From the NCBI GenBank assembly GCA_030549495.1, contig JAUIRK010000917.1, positions 434,001 through 498,000 of the forward strand: a DNA stretch of 64,000 nt. The letters are read 5' to 3'. Numbering within the stretch: position 1 is the stretch's first letter; every line of letters begins with the position of its first letter. Both the position numbers and the translations under genes were made by a program. The DNA comes from Nectonema munidae (lineage: Eukaryota; Nematomorpha; Nectonematoida; Nectonematidae). The notes below the pieces were generated by a model, which saw only the letters and a program-made list of their open reading frames with translations, was not told the DNA's origin and did no database searches. Below, piece after piece: positions 26,860 to 39,118 of this stretch.

Positions 26860-29800
26860 TTATGAAATAGTTTTCCTAATTTTCTCATAAAACTTTATTA
26901 CTTCCAGATTGGCACATACAACCTTGCGATCGAAATTGTGGATTTTTATAGATTCGAGAGACTTTGCACGCGACAGAGCTACATAGGCTTGACCACATTC
27001 AAAAACTCTTCCCAAATCCAACTCAACACTGTCCAGCGTCAACCCCTATATTGCAAAAAAAAGAAATTAAATTAGCCTATATAAGAAAATTCTGGTTAGC
27101 TGTTATTTGAAAAAAAATTGAAAAGCTCTAACTTTGTTAAAAATACTAAATACCGTCCAACTCGGACTCCTACTTTCAAAAATTCGACCCCGAGTACTTA
27201 AAAAATCATACTTAAAAACTTCACTTCTGAATTCGACTAAGGAATGGTTACTCTATATGCTTACAAAAATTAAACTATTTTTTCATTATTTAAAATACTT
27301 AAAAAATCTGGTTCTTTTCAAGCAAAAATCCAAGAAGAAAAACAAAGCCTATTTATAAGACAGTCGTATACCTTTTAACACACATGCATAGCCATAGCAC
27401 TGAAACGTATGAAGATACCAGGGATGAGTGACTGCATACATAAATGTGTTACACAGAAGTATAGATATTTCAGTCATATCACTGAAAATAGAATGATATA
27501 AGAAACAATTGATGGCTTTGAAAGATATAAAAATATTTTTTTAATTTTATATTTAATATATTTTTTATACTATAAAATGAAATTAATGAGTGCAAAAGAT
27601 GTAATCAAATTAAAAAAAAAAATTTCTATCAAAATGTTGTCCTTGTCTTTCATGATTAAATTAGAAAAAGGACATTCAAAACAAGAGGTAAATTCTTTAA
27701 TTTTATTTATCAAATAGAGAACTAAACTGATATTTAAAGTATAGAAAATTCAGGCATTTCTTCATAGAACATCTATGCATTATATTCATATTCATTGCAA
27801 ATGTTACCTGGCTTTTATGAATTGATATTGACCATGCCAATTTTAAAGGAAACTGACTTCTTTTATAAATGGAATTTTGATCGCACCTAACACTCCAAGT
27901 ATATCTCTTCACGGTTTCTTCATGGCCAGAGAGGAAGCGAACTTTTGGCAAGCCTTAATAGAAGAAAAACTTCAGGCGATGAATAAACGCAGACTAGAAG
28001 ATAAAACAATGAGGACAATTACCATCTAGAAATAAATCATTACAATATTGACTAAAACTAACTAATTGATTAAATGACTAACCAACTAATTAAATTGCTA
28101 GCTAACTAGACCAACCTTTTAAAATAAAAGTAGTTAGTTAGTCAGTCAGTCAACGCCATTAAAAGGTAAAAAGTTAGTTTTAGTCAAAATAATTTTATTA
28201 TTTCATTTATCTGTGGGGGCGTGAGTAGGGTTGGTTAGATGCTGGATTCGATAACTCAAGGTCTTGGGTTCGATTGCGCATTAAGCCTGCTTTCCTCATA
28301 GTTCGATACAAGCGGGCAATTGTGCCTTCTCGATGAAAACACCCCGGGGTACCTCTACCTCTCTCTCTACCTCTCTATGTGGGGGAAGGGGCTTGTTCTG
28401 ATACGGACTAAACGGTGTTTTCACAAACCTTGGATAAAACCAACAACAACACCACGAGCGCCATTAACCAGTGCCTTCGAACAATCTATGTTTTTGATAA
28501 GCATGACTTGAGCGCCGATTTTTAATTCAAGACACTTGGCTGCTATGAACTTCTTTTTGGTAAATGAGTCTTCAGGCTCGTCAATCGCTTCCAGTTTATA
28601 CGACTTACCTTAAATTTAAGACAAAAAAAATTAAACAACTAAAAGATACTCTCTAAAAATACATATATCTCAGATCCAGACAGCCTTCCTAGTCTTTTGT
28701 AAGATGATCAAAAATTTCATGTATATTTAATTGTTTTCGATAGGAAAGGTTGATGTTTAAAATGAACTTATATGCTTCTAATGCATATATTAATTATTAT
28801 GGACTTTTATAATTAGTTTTCCAAACTAAAATTTATTGTTTTTAACTCCTTTTACTCAAACTTTACATTTGGAAGAGAGTAAGCATTAAGTTTTGCATCC
28901 GTTTAGTGTCTTATCTAAGGATTTGAACAAAGAGGGATGGAAAAGGGGCATACAATATAAAAATAAATACACTATCTTCTCCAACCTGTATTCTACGATG
29001 ATTCATCTCCAAAATACTACAATGATTCATCTCCAACCTGTATACTACGATGATTCATCTCCAACCTGTATACTACGATGGTTTCTATTCCATGTACAAA
29101 TAATTAGGGAGACAATGTTCAACTTTCTGTTCACATTCTGCTAGATGTAAGATTTCTTATACCTCATTCGGAGAGACGATGCTACATAAGTTATTACCTA
29201 TATACATTATACATGTATACTACGATTGTTCATCTCCAACCTGTATACCGCGATAATTCATCTCCAACCTATCAGTTCATATTTTGCTAGATGTAAGATT
29301 TGATATACCTCATTCGGGGAGAGGATGTTAGATAAGTTATTAATTTTTTCACGATATTAAATAATATATTTTATCAAATAATCAAAATAAAATTCTGTAA
29401 TCAAAGAATCGAAAAATATTCTTTAAAAAATCAAAAAATATCAAACTTTCTGTTCATATTTTGCTACCTCATACGATGTTACAAAAGTTATTACCTATAC
29501 TTTGCAATTTGCACGATTTTAAATATTATATTTGTCAAATAATCAAAATAAAATTCTCTAATCAAAGAATCGAAAAATATTCTTTAAAAAATCAAAAAAT
29601 ATCAAACTTTCTGTTCATATTTTGCTACCTCATACGATGTTACAAAAGTTATTACCTATACTTTGCAATTTGCACGATTTTAAATATTATATTTGTCGAA
29701 TAATCAAAGAATCAAAAAATGTTCAAATCAAAAAATATTTATTCTTTTTAAATATATCGTTGGCTCCCCTTACTTTTAGTTTCGTATGTGCATAATTTGA

Positions 29801-31765
29801 TAAAAATTAATTATTAAAGACTAGGTTTATCTTTCAATTTTAAAAGTAAGGGGAGCCAAACGATATATTTAAAAAGAATAAATATTTTTTGATTTGAACA
29901 TTTTTCTTTCTTTTATTTATGAGAAATTTTACCAAAGAAACATATTTTTTAAACAATTTTATATTTATATTTTAACATATTTTTGAAATAACAATTTAAT
30001 CATAAAATCCATAGAAATTAGAATAATGGATAAATTCCGAAATAATACACGTCAAAATAGTGGAAATAAATGCAAAACGATTCCCAAGATAAGAAAATAA
30101 GATTGATCTCATTTTCTTGTTAGGATTTATAAGTATCGTTATAGATGGCTTGGAAAAACCGCAGTGTTTGTTATCTACGAAAGTTTTGGCTGCAGATAGT
30201 ATGAGACCTCACAAATTGAGGCGACACTTTGAAACTATGCATTATAAATACGTTAGTAAGACCAAAGAATTTTTTCAAAATAAATTTTTTGAGTTTAATA
30301 AACAAAAGCAAACATTCAAAAACTAGTTTCTGTTCCATCAAATGCCTTCCTAGCTTCATATCAAGTTTCTTACAGAATTGCTAAATGTAAAAAACCACAC
30401 ACAATAGGAGAAACAAGAGTTTTGCTGCCAGGTATTGATATTGTTGAAACAATGTTCGGTGAATCATATGCAAAACATTTACGACAAATACTGCAGTAGA
30501 AAAATAGCTGATATATCTTAAGATCTTTGTGATTAGTTAATTTTTAGACTGCGACTTCAAAATTTGCCATACAAGTCGATGATGCTACTGATATAGCTAA
30601 AGACGCTCATTTAATTGCATATGCTCGATATATTGCAGAAAATGATATAATAGAAGAGAACTGCTAAAGAAATTTTCTGAAAAGAGAACAGCTAATGAAT
30701 TTTTTAGTATAATTGACACTTTTTTGATGAAAATGACGTAACGTGGAATAACTGCATAGGACTTTGTACTGATGGCACACAGTCAATATCAGGATACAAA
30801 GCTGCTCTTCGCGTATTAATCAAAGAAAAAGCATCTGAAGTTATTTGGATGCACTGCATGCTTCACAGAACAGCTCTTGTGTCTAAAAATGAGCGAGGAA
30901 CTTAATACCATTTTACAAAAGTTAAAAAAAGTTATAAACTACATAAAGAATAGTCCTTTAAAAGCGAAGCTATGTGATGATATGGGAGCTAATTATACCT
31001 AACTTATATACTATTGTGAAGTGCGCTGGCTATCTCACGCAAAACTCATTCAAAGGGTGTTGATCTCAAAGAAGAAATTGCAACATTTCTCAACGAAAAT
31101 CATAACGAAGAAGCAAACTTGTTTCGAAATAACAACTTTATTGTTAAGCTGGCCTATTTGGCTGAGCTTTTTGGAAAACTAGATGTTTTGAATAAATCAA
31201 TGCAAGGACCTCAAACGCATAATCCCGATCAGATAGACAAATTGAAACATTCATAAAAAAATTGGAGATATGGAAAATAAATTTACAGAAAAATGAATTT
31301 GACATGTTTCCACTTTTGACTAATTTTTGTTCGTGTTAACATTGAAGAAAACAAAAATCTATTTATTGAACACTTGGATGGTTTGTTATTGCATTTTTCC
31401 AATTATTTCAAAGATCTTGATTCCTAAAAGTTCACATGGGTAGAAAATCCATTAGTCGATGAAATAAATGATGACTTTGGTATGACAATTTTTGAAAAGG
31501 AAAAGCTAATAGAATTATCCTATAACTCTCTCTTATCTATTAAAACATAAATTTCAGAATGAATCCCTTGTTAGATTTTGGTTGAGTCAAAGTGAAGAAT
31601 ATAATACGTTGTCAAGCAAAGCAACTCAAGTGCTGTTGCCATTTGTAACATGATATTTATGAGAAGTAGATTTCTGCTTTGTGAATCTAAAGGTGGCGCG
31701 TTTTTAAAAGAGGGGTGGGGGTTTACCTTCTTATTAAAATAATTTTTTTTAAATATGTTTTTTTC

Positions 31766-31801
<36 letters not shown>

Positions 31802-34800
31802 TCAGAGCAATCAAGAAATATAAACCGAATTTATGTCAGGAAATATTGATGAATTGCGTGTTTTCTTTTTTGCCTAGATAGCTTTGAAAGATAAAAAAAA
31901 TTTCATTAAAAAAATTTTGGGGTGTCACATGTATTAAGATTTAAATTGATGGGAACATTTTGGAACGAGCAGACAATAAGAGACAATATTTTAATACGAC
32001 TTATGTGCGTGCATACAGATTAACTTAAATTTGTATCAAAGGTACTCATCATTTTGCTTATCAAATAAATGTACATTGTTTTTAGTTTTTTGCACTTTTT
32101 CAAGATTTTAATGTTATTCATTTTATGAGAGATATAAATTTTTACACAAGATGATAGAATATACCACAGTTTGACTGTAACATACTATATAAATATAAGT
32201 GAGCTATTTGGTATAAAAAAATACCTTCAAGTTTTTTAAGATTTTCTTCATTTATAGTTTCAACATCAACATTATGACAACAAAGTCTTGAAGCGAAGAT
32301 TCCATTTTTATCAATGGAATTATTTATAGTATTAAGGAGAATAGATTCGGTTTTACTGGAGCATCTAATAGATAAAATTGAAAGGGTAAATTCCTAGATT
32401 ATTATAAATAGATTTTAAGAAAAAAAATACCTTCCATATCTAATATCACATAATATTTTTTGAAAAATGGGATCTTTTTGTCGAAATATTTCTTCCAACT
32501 CTATACAGACATTGACGGAATTTTCCCAAATGTTGGACTAAATAAAATTAAAGAGTGATTATTATCAAAAAGAAATACAAAAATTAATCAGATTTTTTTC
32601 TTTTTACATTATGAAACAACTTTTATAATACATGAAAAAAACTATCCGAAAGACCAGTGAATGAAAACAAAGATACTTTATAGATATCATGTTTTGGCGC
32701 TGAAATAAATAGTAAGTATAAGGATTATCAGAGAAGCAGGGGGATTTGAGCAATTAATATCAAAGTTAAAAGCTTATTATGAAAATAGGGTATCTTTACA
32801 TCTATTTCTAATGTTTTTAACTTTAGCGAAGAATAGACTTAAATGGGTTAACCCATTTAAGACCAAGCAAAGCAGACGATATCTAAAAAACGCAGACGAT
32901 TTATATTCAAAGTCATTGAAAAAAAGCAGACGAAGATGAAATTACTTATGTTCCAAAATAGAAACATTGGTCGTAAATGGGTTAAGAAATTAGAATCGAA
33001 ATATACACAATTATTAGTTATAACTTGCTAAATTGTACGGTTAAATCAACGTTATTTTTCCATTAAACAGACGTTTCTATTTATTCTAAAAGGGAAAAAC
33101 CAAATTATATTTATTTACTAATTTTTTACCTGAAAACAAAATTTAGGCTTTGATTCCATTTCTTTAAATTTAGAAATGGGAGGAAGTTGAAAAAAGTCAC
33201 CACATAATATGATTTGAATGCCTCCGAAAGCTTTGTTTTGTTTTTTGAAGTGACGAGCAATTTTGTCCAAACCCTCAAGACTTTGAGCATCCAGCATTGA
33301 AATTTCATCAATTATCAGATGTTGACACTTTTTCCACCTAGCAGCAACAGATCGAGATATGGAGGAAAGATTTTTCAAACTTTCAGAGAGATTATATACA
33401 CCTGCAAGTGAAGTAAATATTTTTTTCTTCAATAAAAATCACAAGAAGAATATTAGCTTATTAAAGCCAAGAAAAAACAGAAGTGATCCATTCAAGGAGA
33501 ATAATTGGAATACTAAACGCCTACTTTGTTTTTTATTGAAACTTTATATATTTAAAACAGAAGATTTTCATTTCTTGTTACACTGATTTAACACTGATCC
33601 TCAACGCGTTATAAAATTTGATACAAAACTATTTAAATAGTCTACTGTATCGTAGAAAGGAAGAAATTTAGATAGTCTATCATTTTATTCAATTATTTGT
33701 TATCGCATAAGTGAAAATTTCATCAATTCATCAAACCGTTTATAGACACTGCTTTTTTGGCATCTAAATTATTAAAATTAAGATAAAGGGTTAATTAAAT
33801 TAGATATTTTAATGTGTTTTAAATAAATCATCCAAATATTATTTATTATTAAACTAGAGATATAAATATGGAATCAATAAGTATAAAAAAGAAAGAAAGA
33901 AAAAAAAATCAGGTTAAATGCATCTTAAATTAAAAAGATCAAATAATTTTATGTTAGCAATAGCCAATGGCTTAACTTAGAAAAGCAACATTGCGTGTTT
34001 CCAAAATTTTAGATGGCGTTAAAATTTATATTATTATAAGCAAAATTGCAAGCTTACATTCAGCTGTCTATACATCTTTACTAGTGTTCCATTTAGAATA
34101 TAAACGTATCTTAAATACCATTGTTCCTGAACAAAAATGGCAGGTAGCGAAGTGGTGTAGTAACGAAAAAGTGATCCAGGAGCTAGTTGTCCTATAGCAC
34201 TGGTTAAAATAAAGAAACAGTTACATATTGAAGTTATTTTTAAGTTTAATATATTAATCTTCAATAATATACATAAAAATTTTTGGATGTATCTTTGTAC
34301 TTAAAATAATAATAAGTTGTTGAAATTTAAAAATATTATCTGAAAAATATCATTTCTCCTTCAACACCTTTCTCAAACAGGAATTTCAACACTCATTGAG
34401 ATAAAAACCAGGCAACGAAATCGATTAGAAGTTCGAAACATTATCTTACATCTCACGGAAAAATAAAACAATCATTTTACAATAAATTTGTTATTTTAGT
34501 GCAAAAAGTAATAAACTTAAAAATACAATAGTTTGGCAGGCACTGTGCCAGAACCTTTGAAAACGTCGTTAAAAAGAGAAAGAAAAACCAGCAAATGAGT
34601 GTAGTGTGCTCCCAGCGATATTGGAAGCTGCAATGCCGGTTGTTGCAGTGACGAATGTTGATTCTGGAGGAAGCAGATCGATGATGTGTTGCAGCAAATA
34701 TGATTTGCCAGTGCCGGCAGGACCCGTGAAAAATATATTTTTCCCAGCCAGAACGCTTGACACAACGAGCTTTTGCTGAGGATTGAGCGCAATGGTCTTG

Positions 34801-37800
34801 AAAAGGGAGGAAAAACTACGCTTCACTCCTTTAAGTGGCTGCGTCTAAACACATTCAAAATATACGTTTATTTTCAAGGAAAACATAAGATGTATCAATA
34901 GAGTAAAACTCGTTGGAAATGTAGTCGAAAGTTTGGTTTGGTAGAAGTTTTCTCTTGGCCACGACCTCAAGACACGCTTTTACATGCTAAAATCTAGGCT
35001 CAACTGCAAGTAGGATATTCGTTTATCTCGAAGTAAATTAGTTGTTCAAGTGATTTATCTGGTGGCTCTGTAGTAAAGTACTCTCTTTGTCTCAAAGTGT
35101 CACTTTTCTTCCATCATCCAACAAATTGGATGTTTTGAATAAAGCAATGTTTATCATCATTCAAATTTTATTTTTTCTGTGCTTTAAAATTAAAATAAAA
35201 TATTACTCATGTAAAAAATTTTTATTAATAATAAAGTCTACAATTTTGGAGCGTACAAATATTGTAGTTATTCATAGTCAATTGCATAAATAAAAATTTG
35301 GATTGCCAAGTTTATCAGTAAAATAATACAAAATATGGAAAAATTATACATTCAAAAATTTATCCGAGGTGAAAACTATATTCTAACTTATGCTTGCAGA
35401 ATTAGCTATCAAAAAAAATAAGTAGAAATGAATACATTGATATGGAATTTTTTTTGGAGTAAAAACGAACAAAAAATAGTCCTCCCTCCCCCCAATAATT
35501 TCAACAATGCACACCCCTGAATAACTAAGCTCACTCTTAAAAACTTTAGCCCGCAATTTGCAATATTTATAACTTTGTATAAACAAGATTGCCTCAAATT
35601 TTGGAACTTCGGTTGTGTAGTTTTTAGGCTGCCAACCTCAAATTAAATGAAACTTGATTATACTGTATCTAAATTACTTTATTTTCCTTTTTCAGTTCAT
35701 TTGAATTTGATTTCTGTCCATTCTTGTGAAGATTCATCTAAAGAAAAATTAGGTTAAAATTTATGTTGAGTATTCTTTCAGGTCAAATTTAATTACACTC
35801 AAAAAGGAAGATTAAAAAGATAAATACTTTCAGGCATAATGGATCACCAGTGACTCGACAAATAAAAATCGTTAAGACGTTAACGACGCGAATAATAATC
35901 AGACGATATCTAATGTAAAGCAGACGATTTTTATTAAAAAGAATTTATAAACGAAGAACATCATATTTTTATATAGTCGACTCTGGTCGTTTAGCGGTTA
36001 AGTAAGTTATATGAAAATTTATTTAAATAAAAATGAAGGGGAATGGCTTTGGAATGGTTTCTTAAGTGATAAAATATTTTATAACTAACATTTTCATATA
36101 CGCTTATAGTCCTAAATTTAGTAAGCTTACAAAGTTGGCATGGTCTTAATTAACGTCATCACTAAAAAATTAAATAGGAAATAAAAAATGTTGCTTAATG
36201 ATTTATAATCAATCAATCGTCTAACCAGAAAGATTTTCAATCCTCTCTATATTTTGCCTTGAATAAATTTGGGTTTTTCAGGCATCATTCTACACATGTA
36301 TAACCTTTCAAATAATTTTTTAAATAAGATAAAAAGAGGCTTTATTTTCCAAAATAAAAATATAAATATTTTTTCACCTTAAAATAGGAATTTTAAAATT
36401 TTTTGAATTTTTTTACATATTAGGATGTTTTTTTATTTCTACAAATATAAGTTCATTTTTATATGTATAAAAAAATTTACTGATAAGTTTAAAATTTTAT
36501 TAATGCTAAGGCACAATTTTAATAATTTTAGTGATGATACTCTTTTGCTTATGACAAAAGTCCTGATCCTTATTCATTCTTGAGCTTTTATGATGAAAAA
36601 AAAGATTTATCTTAAAAATGTCATTTTTACAAGATTTCGACAACTTTCGAAATCAATATTTAAAAAAAGATTTAAAACAGTGAAAATATCTTAGAAACAA
36701 AAAAAGATTTCAAAGAACAAACAAACACTTTTAATCTTGAATGCAAAACCCAAAAAATATGGAAAATTAATAGTATGGAAAATAAGCTACACTAATTTAT
36801 GCAGGATTATAAATAAATAAAGGCATGTCTATTATTATATGAAGAAATTTACTTTATTGGATATATCAGAAAAAGGTTTTCTAGGCGTGTTTGAAGAACT
36901 TTTTTTGGCATCACCCAAAGAAGAAATTTGTGAGGAGATATTTGTAAATAAGTTAATGTCATTTTGAGTGACTGGACTTATTTCAATGAGAATTTCAGAA
37001 TACTTGGATAACATCTTTTGCCTTGGAGTACACTAGAAAAAAATAGAGATATTTACTAAAAAAGTAGAAAAGAAATTATTTTACTCCAAGAAAGATATCA
37101 ATTATATTATTGTATATTTCAATAAATCAAGATTTATTATCTTAACATTTGAAACATATAAATTGATGAGTAAGGATTTTGCGAAAACGTCAGAAATAAA
37201 ATTTGAAATTTAGATATTTAAAATTTTGACGAAAAAGTTAAAACATTACCCCATATCATACAAGCATATACCGTATATCCGCATGTATAGGCCGATTTTA
37301 GTGAATAAATAAAGATCAAAGAAAAGAGGTCGTCTTATCCTTGGGGTCTAAAAATGTGGAGATCTACTTTAACGCGCCTTTAAGACTGATAACGTGTACG
37401 CTACACAATGTACTAGTGTGTATTCTAGATTATTTTTGTGAAAATCGGAAGCCACAAGAAAACTCCTTTTACAGCTGTGTTGGTTTTACTGCCTATACGA
37501 TGGAACCAACCTAAAGACGATGCCGATTTTGAATTTTCTTGGCGATACACCCAAAAGAATGGAAGGATGACACAAATAAGTGACTTCATCTGCCATTCGC
37601 CTAATGAGTTTAAGTTAATTGGGTTAGTATAAATATATTGTTGACATTTTCTAAAAAAAATTAATGCGGAAAGAACAAAGATTTCATTCCAAGATTATAT
37701 TCTATTCATTTTCAGTAAATAAGACATTAAAGGTAATAAAAGTGTATATTTAATTTAATATAACTAAACTCTCTACACTTATAAAATTCAAAGTCAGAGC

Positions 37801-38144
37801 ATTACTTCTTCAAACTTTTTCCTTTGGATTTTAAGCTTGACAGCTAAGGTTTTCAAGAAATGTTCTAACGATAAAACTGGAGAATTATTGATGAGAAGGG
37901 AAGACTTCAGATCGTTGTTTCGCTTTATGAGCAAAGTTGCCTTGCCTTCTTTGTAAAATTTACGAAAGATCTGTGTTGAGGGAGGTAGTAGAACAAAGCT
38001 TTGTACGTTCTTAGACAAAACTTTGATCAAAATTTCTTTAAAATTATTTCTACATATTGTGAGGGAGCACTTTAAATATGAAACTTTCTTGTCGAGACTT
38101 CCATCACACTTAAATTGCTCATAAAATGCATTACAGGAAAGCAT
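26860..38144 (-). CDS. PIF1: ATP-dependent DNA helicase PIF1, 9 exons, 601 aa
   Basis: Exons on the minus strand: 38144-37806, 37032-36853, 34844-34589, 33401-33130, 32537-32431, 32364-32225, 28608-28429, 27953-27808, 27045-26860. They join in frame, with GT/AG introns, into 601 codons; human PIF1 is about 640. Exon 1 carries the metazoan N-terminal domain ([25 protein letters not shown]). Walker A is [13 protein letters not shown] (~213-224), Walker [10 protein letters not shown] (~290), and the PIF1 signature [19 protein letters not shown] follows, with [10 protein letters not shown]. Later motifs are KLGAQ-like [33 protein letters not shown] and [17 protein letters not shown]1 unwinds DNA 5'-3', resolves G-quadruplexes, limits telomerase and serves mitochondrial DNA. 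Oddities: the usual GMTLD is GLTLD, the donors GTTTTT (exon 3) and GTTTGT (exon 7) are weak, and the introns are full of repeats. The start is the first ATG of the exon-1 frame. It is a host gene rather than a Helitron helicase, because it has introns and the animal PIF1 N-terminus. Confidence 0.93.
28048..28187. mobile_element. 140-bp MITE in PIF1 intron 7
   Basis: Perfect 16-bp inverted ends: TTGACTAAAACTAACT (28048-28063) and its complement (28172-28187). The interior is TAACTAA-rich and non-coding. The family is not clear. Confidence 0.65.
28212..28378 (+). repeat. tRNA-derived SINE in PIF1 intron 7
   Basis: A tRNA-like head with A-box-like sequence (GGTTGGTTAGAT) and a B box (GGTTCGATTGC, ~28267) is followed by a body (TTCGATACAAGCGGGCAATT, ~28302) and a CTCTACC-repeat tail. 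A second copy lies at 54902-55024 in the opposite orientation. The tail ends about 50 bp from the exon-7 donor site. Confidence 0.78.
28975..29275. repeat. 28-bp minisatellite in PIF1 intron 6
   Basis: Units of the form 'tactacgatgattcatctc' + 'caacctgta' occur about three times at 28985-29075 and twice more at 29215-29270. They are separated by other AT-rich sequence. Confidence 0.7.
29372..29702. repeat. 165-bp direct duplication in PIF1 intron 6
   Basis: Two almost identical 165-bp units stand head to tail. The segment starting 'caaataatcaaaataaaatt' at about 29375 recurs at about 29540, and 'gctacctcatacgatgttac' at about 29463 recurs at about 29628. A partial third unit follows. Confidence 0.8.
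29715..29905. mobile_element. Long hairpin element in PIF1 intron 6
   Basis: Arms of 64-65 bp (29715-29778 and 29841-29905) are inverted complements that differ only by one extra base, around a loop of about 62 bp. Each arm contains GGCTCCCCTTACTTTTA. Such near-perfect arms suggest a young MITE or snap-back duplication. No coding capacity and no clear target duplication. Confidence 0.8.
30025..31740 (+). mobile_element. hAT transposon relic, ZBED5-like, in PIF1 intron 6
   Basis: Plus strand, opposite to PIF1. In order: a BED zinc finger ([19 protein letters not shown], ~30150, then [11 protein letters not shown]), [20 protein letters not shown] (~30355), [15 protein letters not shown] (~30450), [20 protein letters not shown] (~30565), [20 protein letters not shown] (~30750), [14 protein letters not shown] (~30847), then [19 protein letters not shown] (~31137). 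The first cysteine pair of the finger has one cysteine replaced by serine. The frame is broken several times and the C-terminus is eroded. A run of about 26 T follows at 31771-31796. No terminal repeats could be fixed. Confidence 0.82.
32848..32985. mobile_element. piggyBac-derived MITE in PIF1 intron 4
   Basis: Flanked by TTAA on both sides. The ends CCCATTTAAGACCA and inverted CCCATTTACGACCA equal the piggyBac copy at 22416. The interior has three GCAGACGA repeats. A sister copy is at 48612-48746. Confidence 0.85.
35872..36001. mobile_element. piggyBac-type MITE in PIF1 intron 2
   Basis: TTAA at both ends (35872, 35998). The core 'cagacgatatcta' + 'atgtaaagcagacga' is shared with the copies at 25915 and 60753. 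The inverted end CCGCTAAACGACCAGAG is like that of the 60753 copy. Confidence 0.75.
37270..37590 (+). mobile_element. pogo/Jerky-like transposon scrap in PIF1 intron 1
   Basis: Plus-strand translation gives [11 protein letters not shown] (~37456), then in a shifted frame [11 protein letters not shown] and TPKRMEG. This resembles the catalytic-core start (PFTVVLACTADGTK-LPP) of pogo-type DDE transposases. A TIR-like TACCGTATATCCGCATGTAT lies just upstream at about 37271. It is short and eroded. Confidence 0.5.
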
Positions 38145-38344
38145 GTTCACAAGAAATCATGCTTAAAGAATAACTGCTAAAATAAAAATAGTACTATTAA
38201 AACTTGATTTATAAAGGAGTTACATTAAATAAATCAAACACCATAAATAACTCTCAACGAAACCTTAATCATTTGTCAAAATTTAACCTAATGAGTTGTT
38301 AGTTTGTATCTCTTTTGATCTCTGTCGATTTCTAGTTTCAAATT

Positions 38345-38390
38345 TTCCCTTCCCCTCTAAGATATGTTAAATTCGCTTCAAGGGGGGTTG
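38345..38390. mobile_element. Isolated hAT terminus upstream of PIF1
   Basis: The sequence ggggggttgagaaccactg ends like a hAT terminal repeat (CAGTGGTTCTCAACC read on the minus strand). It lies 200-250 bp upstream of the PIF1 start codon. The other end and any coding part are not visible. Confidence 0.4.
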
Positions 38391-38567
38391 AGAACCACTG
38401 CACTAATAACTAAGAAAGATGAAACGCAAAAATATAAAGAGGAGCAGTTTAGTCGAAAATTAGATACTATTACAGGTGTAGTATGGTACTGTCAAATCGA
38501 CTATATTTATAAATCTAATAATCATAATCCATTTTTATCTAACAAGAATGAAGATAATATATAAAAT

Positions 38568-39118
38568 AACTAGCCGGTCCCGTGGTCGTTTCTCGCTTCG
38601 CTCGAAACAGTGTTTCTCGCTGCGCTCGAAACATAGGATTCTTGGTAGTGTGTATATTGAGTTGCTAATTCAAATTCGCTTCGCTCAAAACGACCACGGG
38701 ACCGGCTAGTTTTTTATTGTTTAGGCTACGCTCGAAACATAGAATTCTTGTAGTGTGTATTTTGAGTTGCTAATAGTGTTATATGGTATTGTGGTCAGTT
38801 TTTAGAATATTTGTACCTTTTCTGTGTATTTTTCTATTACACCATATAAAAAAATATATTTCAACCAATCAGAATGCTTCAAGCGACACTCAGACTACAG
38901 ATATATGATGAACTCATCACACATATAAAAATACATACAAAACATATAATAATTTCAACCAATCAGAATGCTTCCATAGACACTAACACATATAAACTCA
39001 TCACACCATATAAAAATACACACAAAACACATATATAAATAAATTCAACCAATCAGAATGCTTCCAGCGACACACACACACACAGACACACAGACGCTAG
39101 CTTATTATTATATAGAAG
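38568..39118. mobile_element. Hairpin plus ~90-bp tandem repeat element
   Basis: AACTAGCCGGTCCCGTGGTC (from 38568) is matched by its inverted complement ending near 38711, flanking TTCGCTTCGCTCGAAAC repeats. Downstream, CAACCAATCAGAATGCTTC occurs three times (~38863, ~38956, ~39047), spaced roughly 90 bp. A CACACA tract follows and the element ends in GCTAGCTTATTATTATATAG. The layout recalls Helitron-like non-autonomous elements, but no helicase or Rep is present. Confidence 0.55.

Noticed and set aside
28267-28278. Functional tRNA gene at the B box
   Set aside because: No cloverleaf with paired acceptor arms; the same unit recurs with a SINE body at 54902.
28893-29144. 83-codon plus frame in PIF1 intron 6
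   Set aside because: Encoded by the 28-bp minisatellite; repeated peptide only.
26860-34844. Helitron helicase
   Set aside because: The helicase has introns in conserved places, the animal PIF1 N-terminal exons at 38144 and 37032, and no Rep/HUH domain or Helitron ends.
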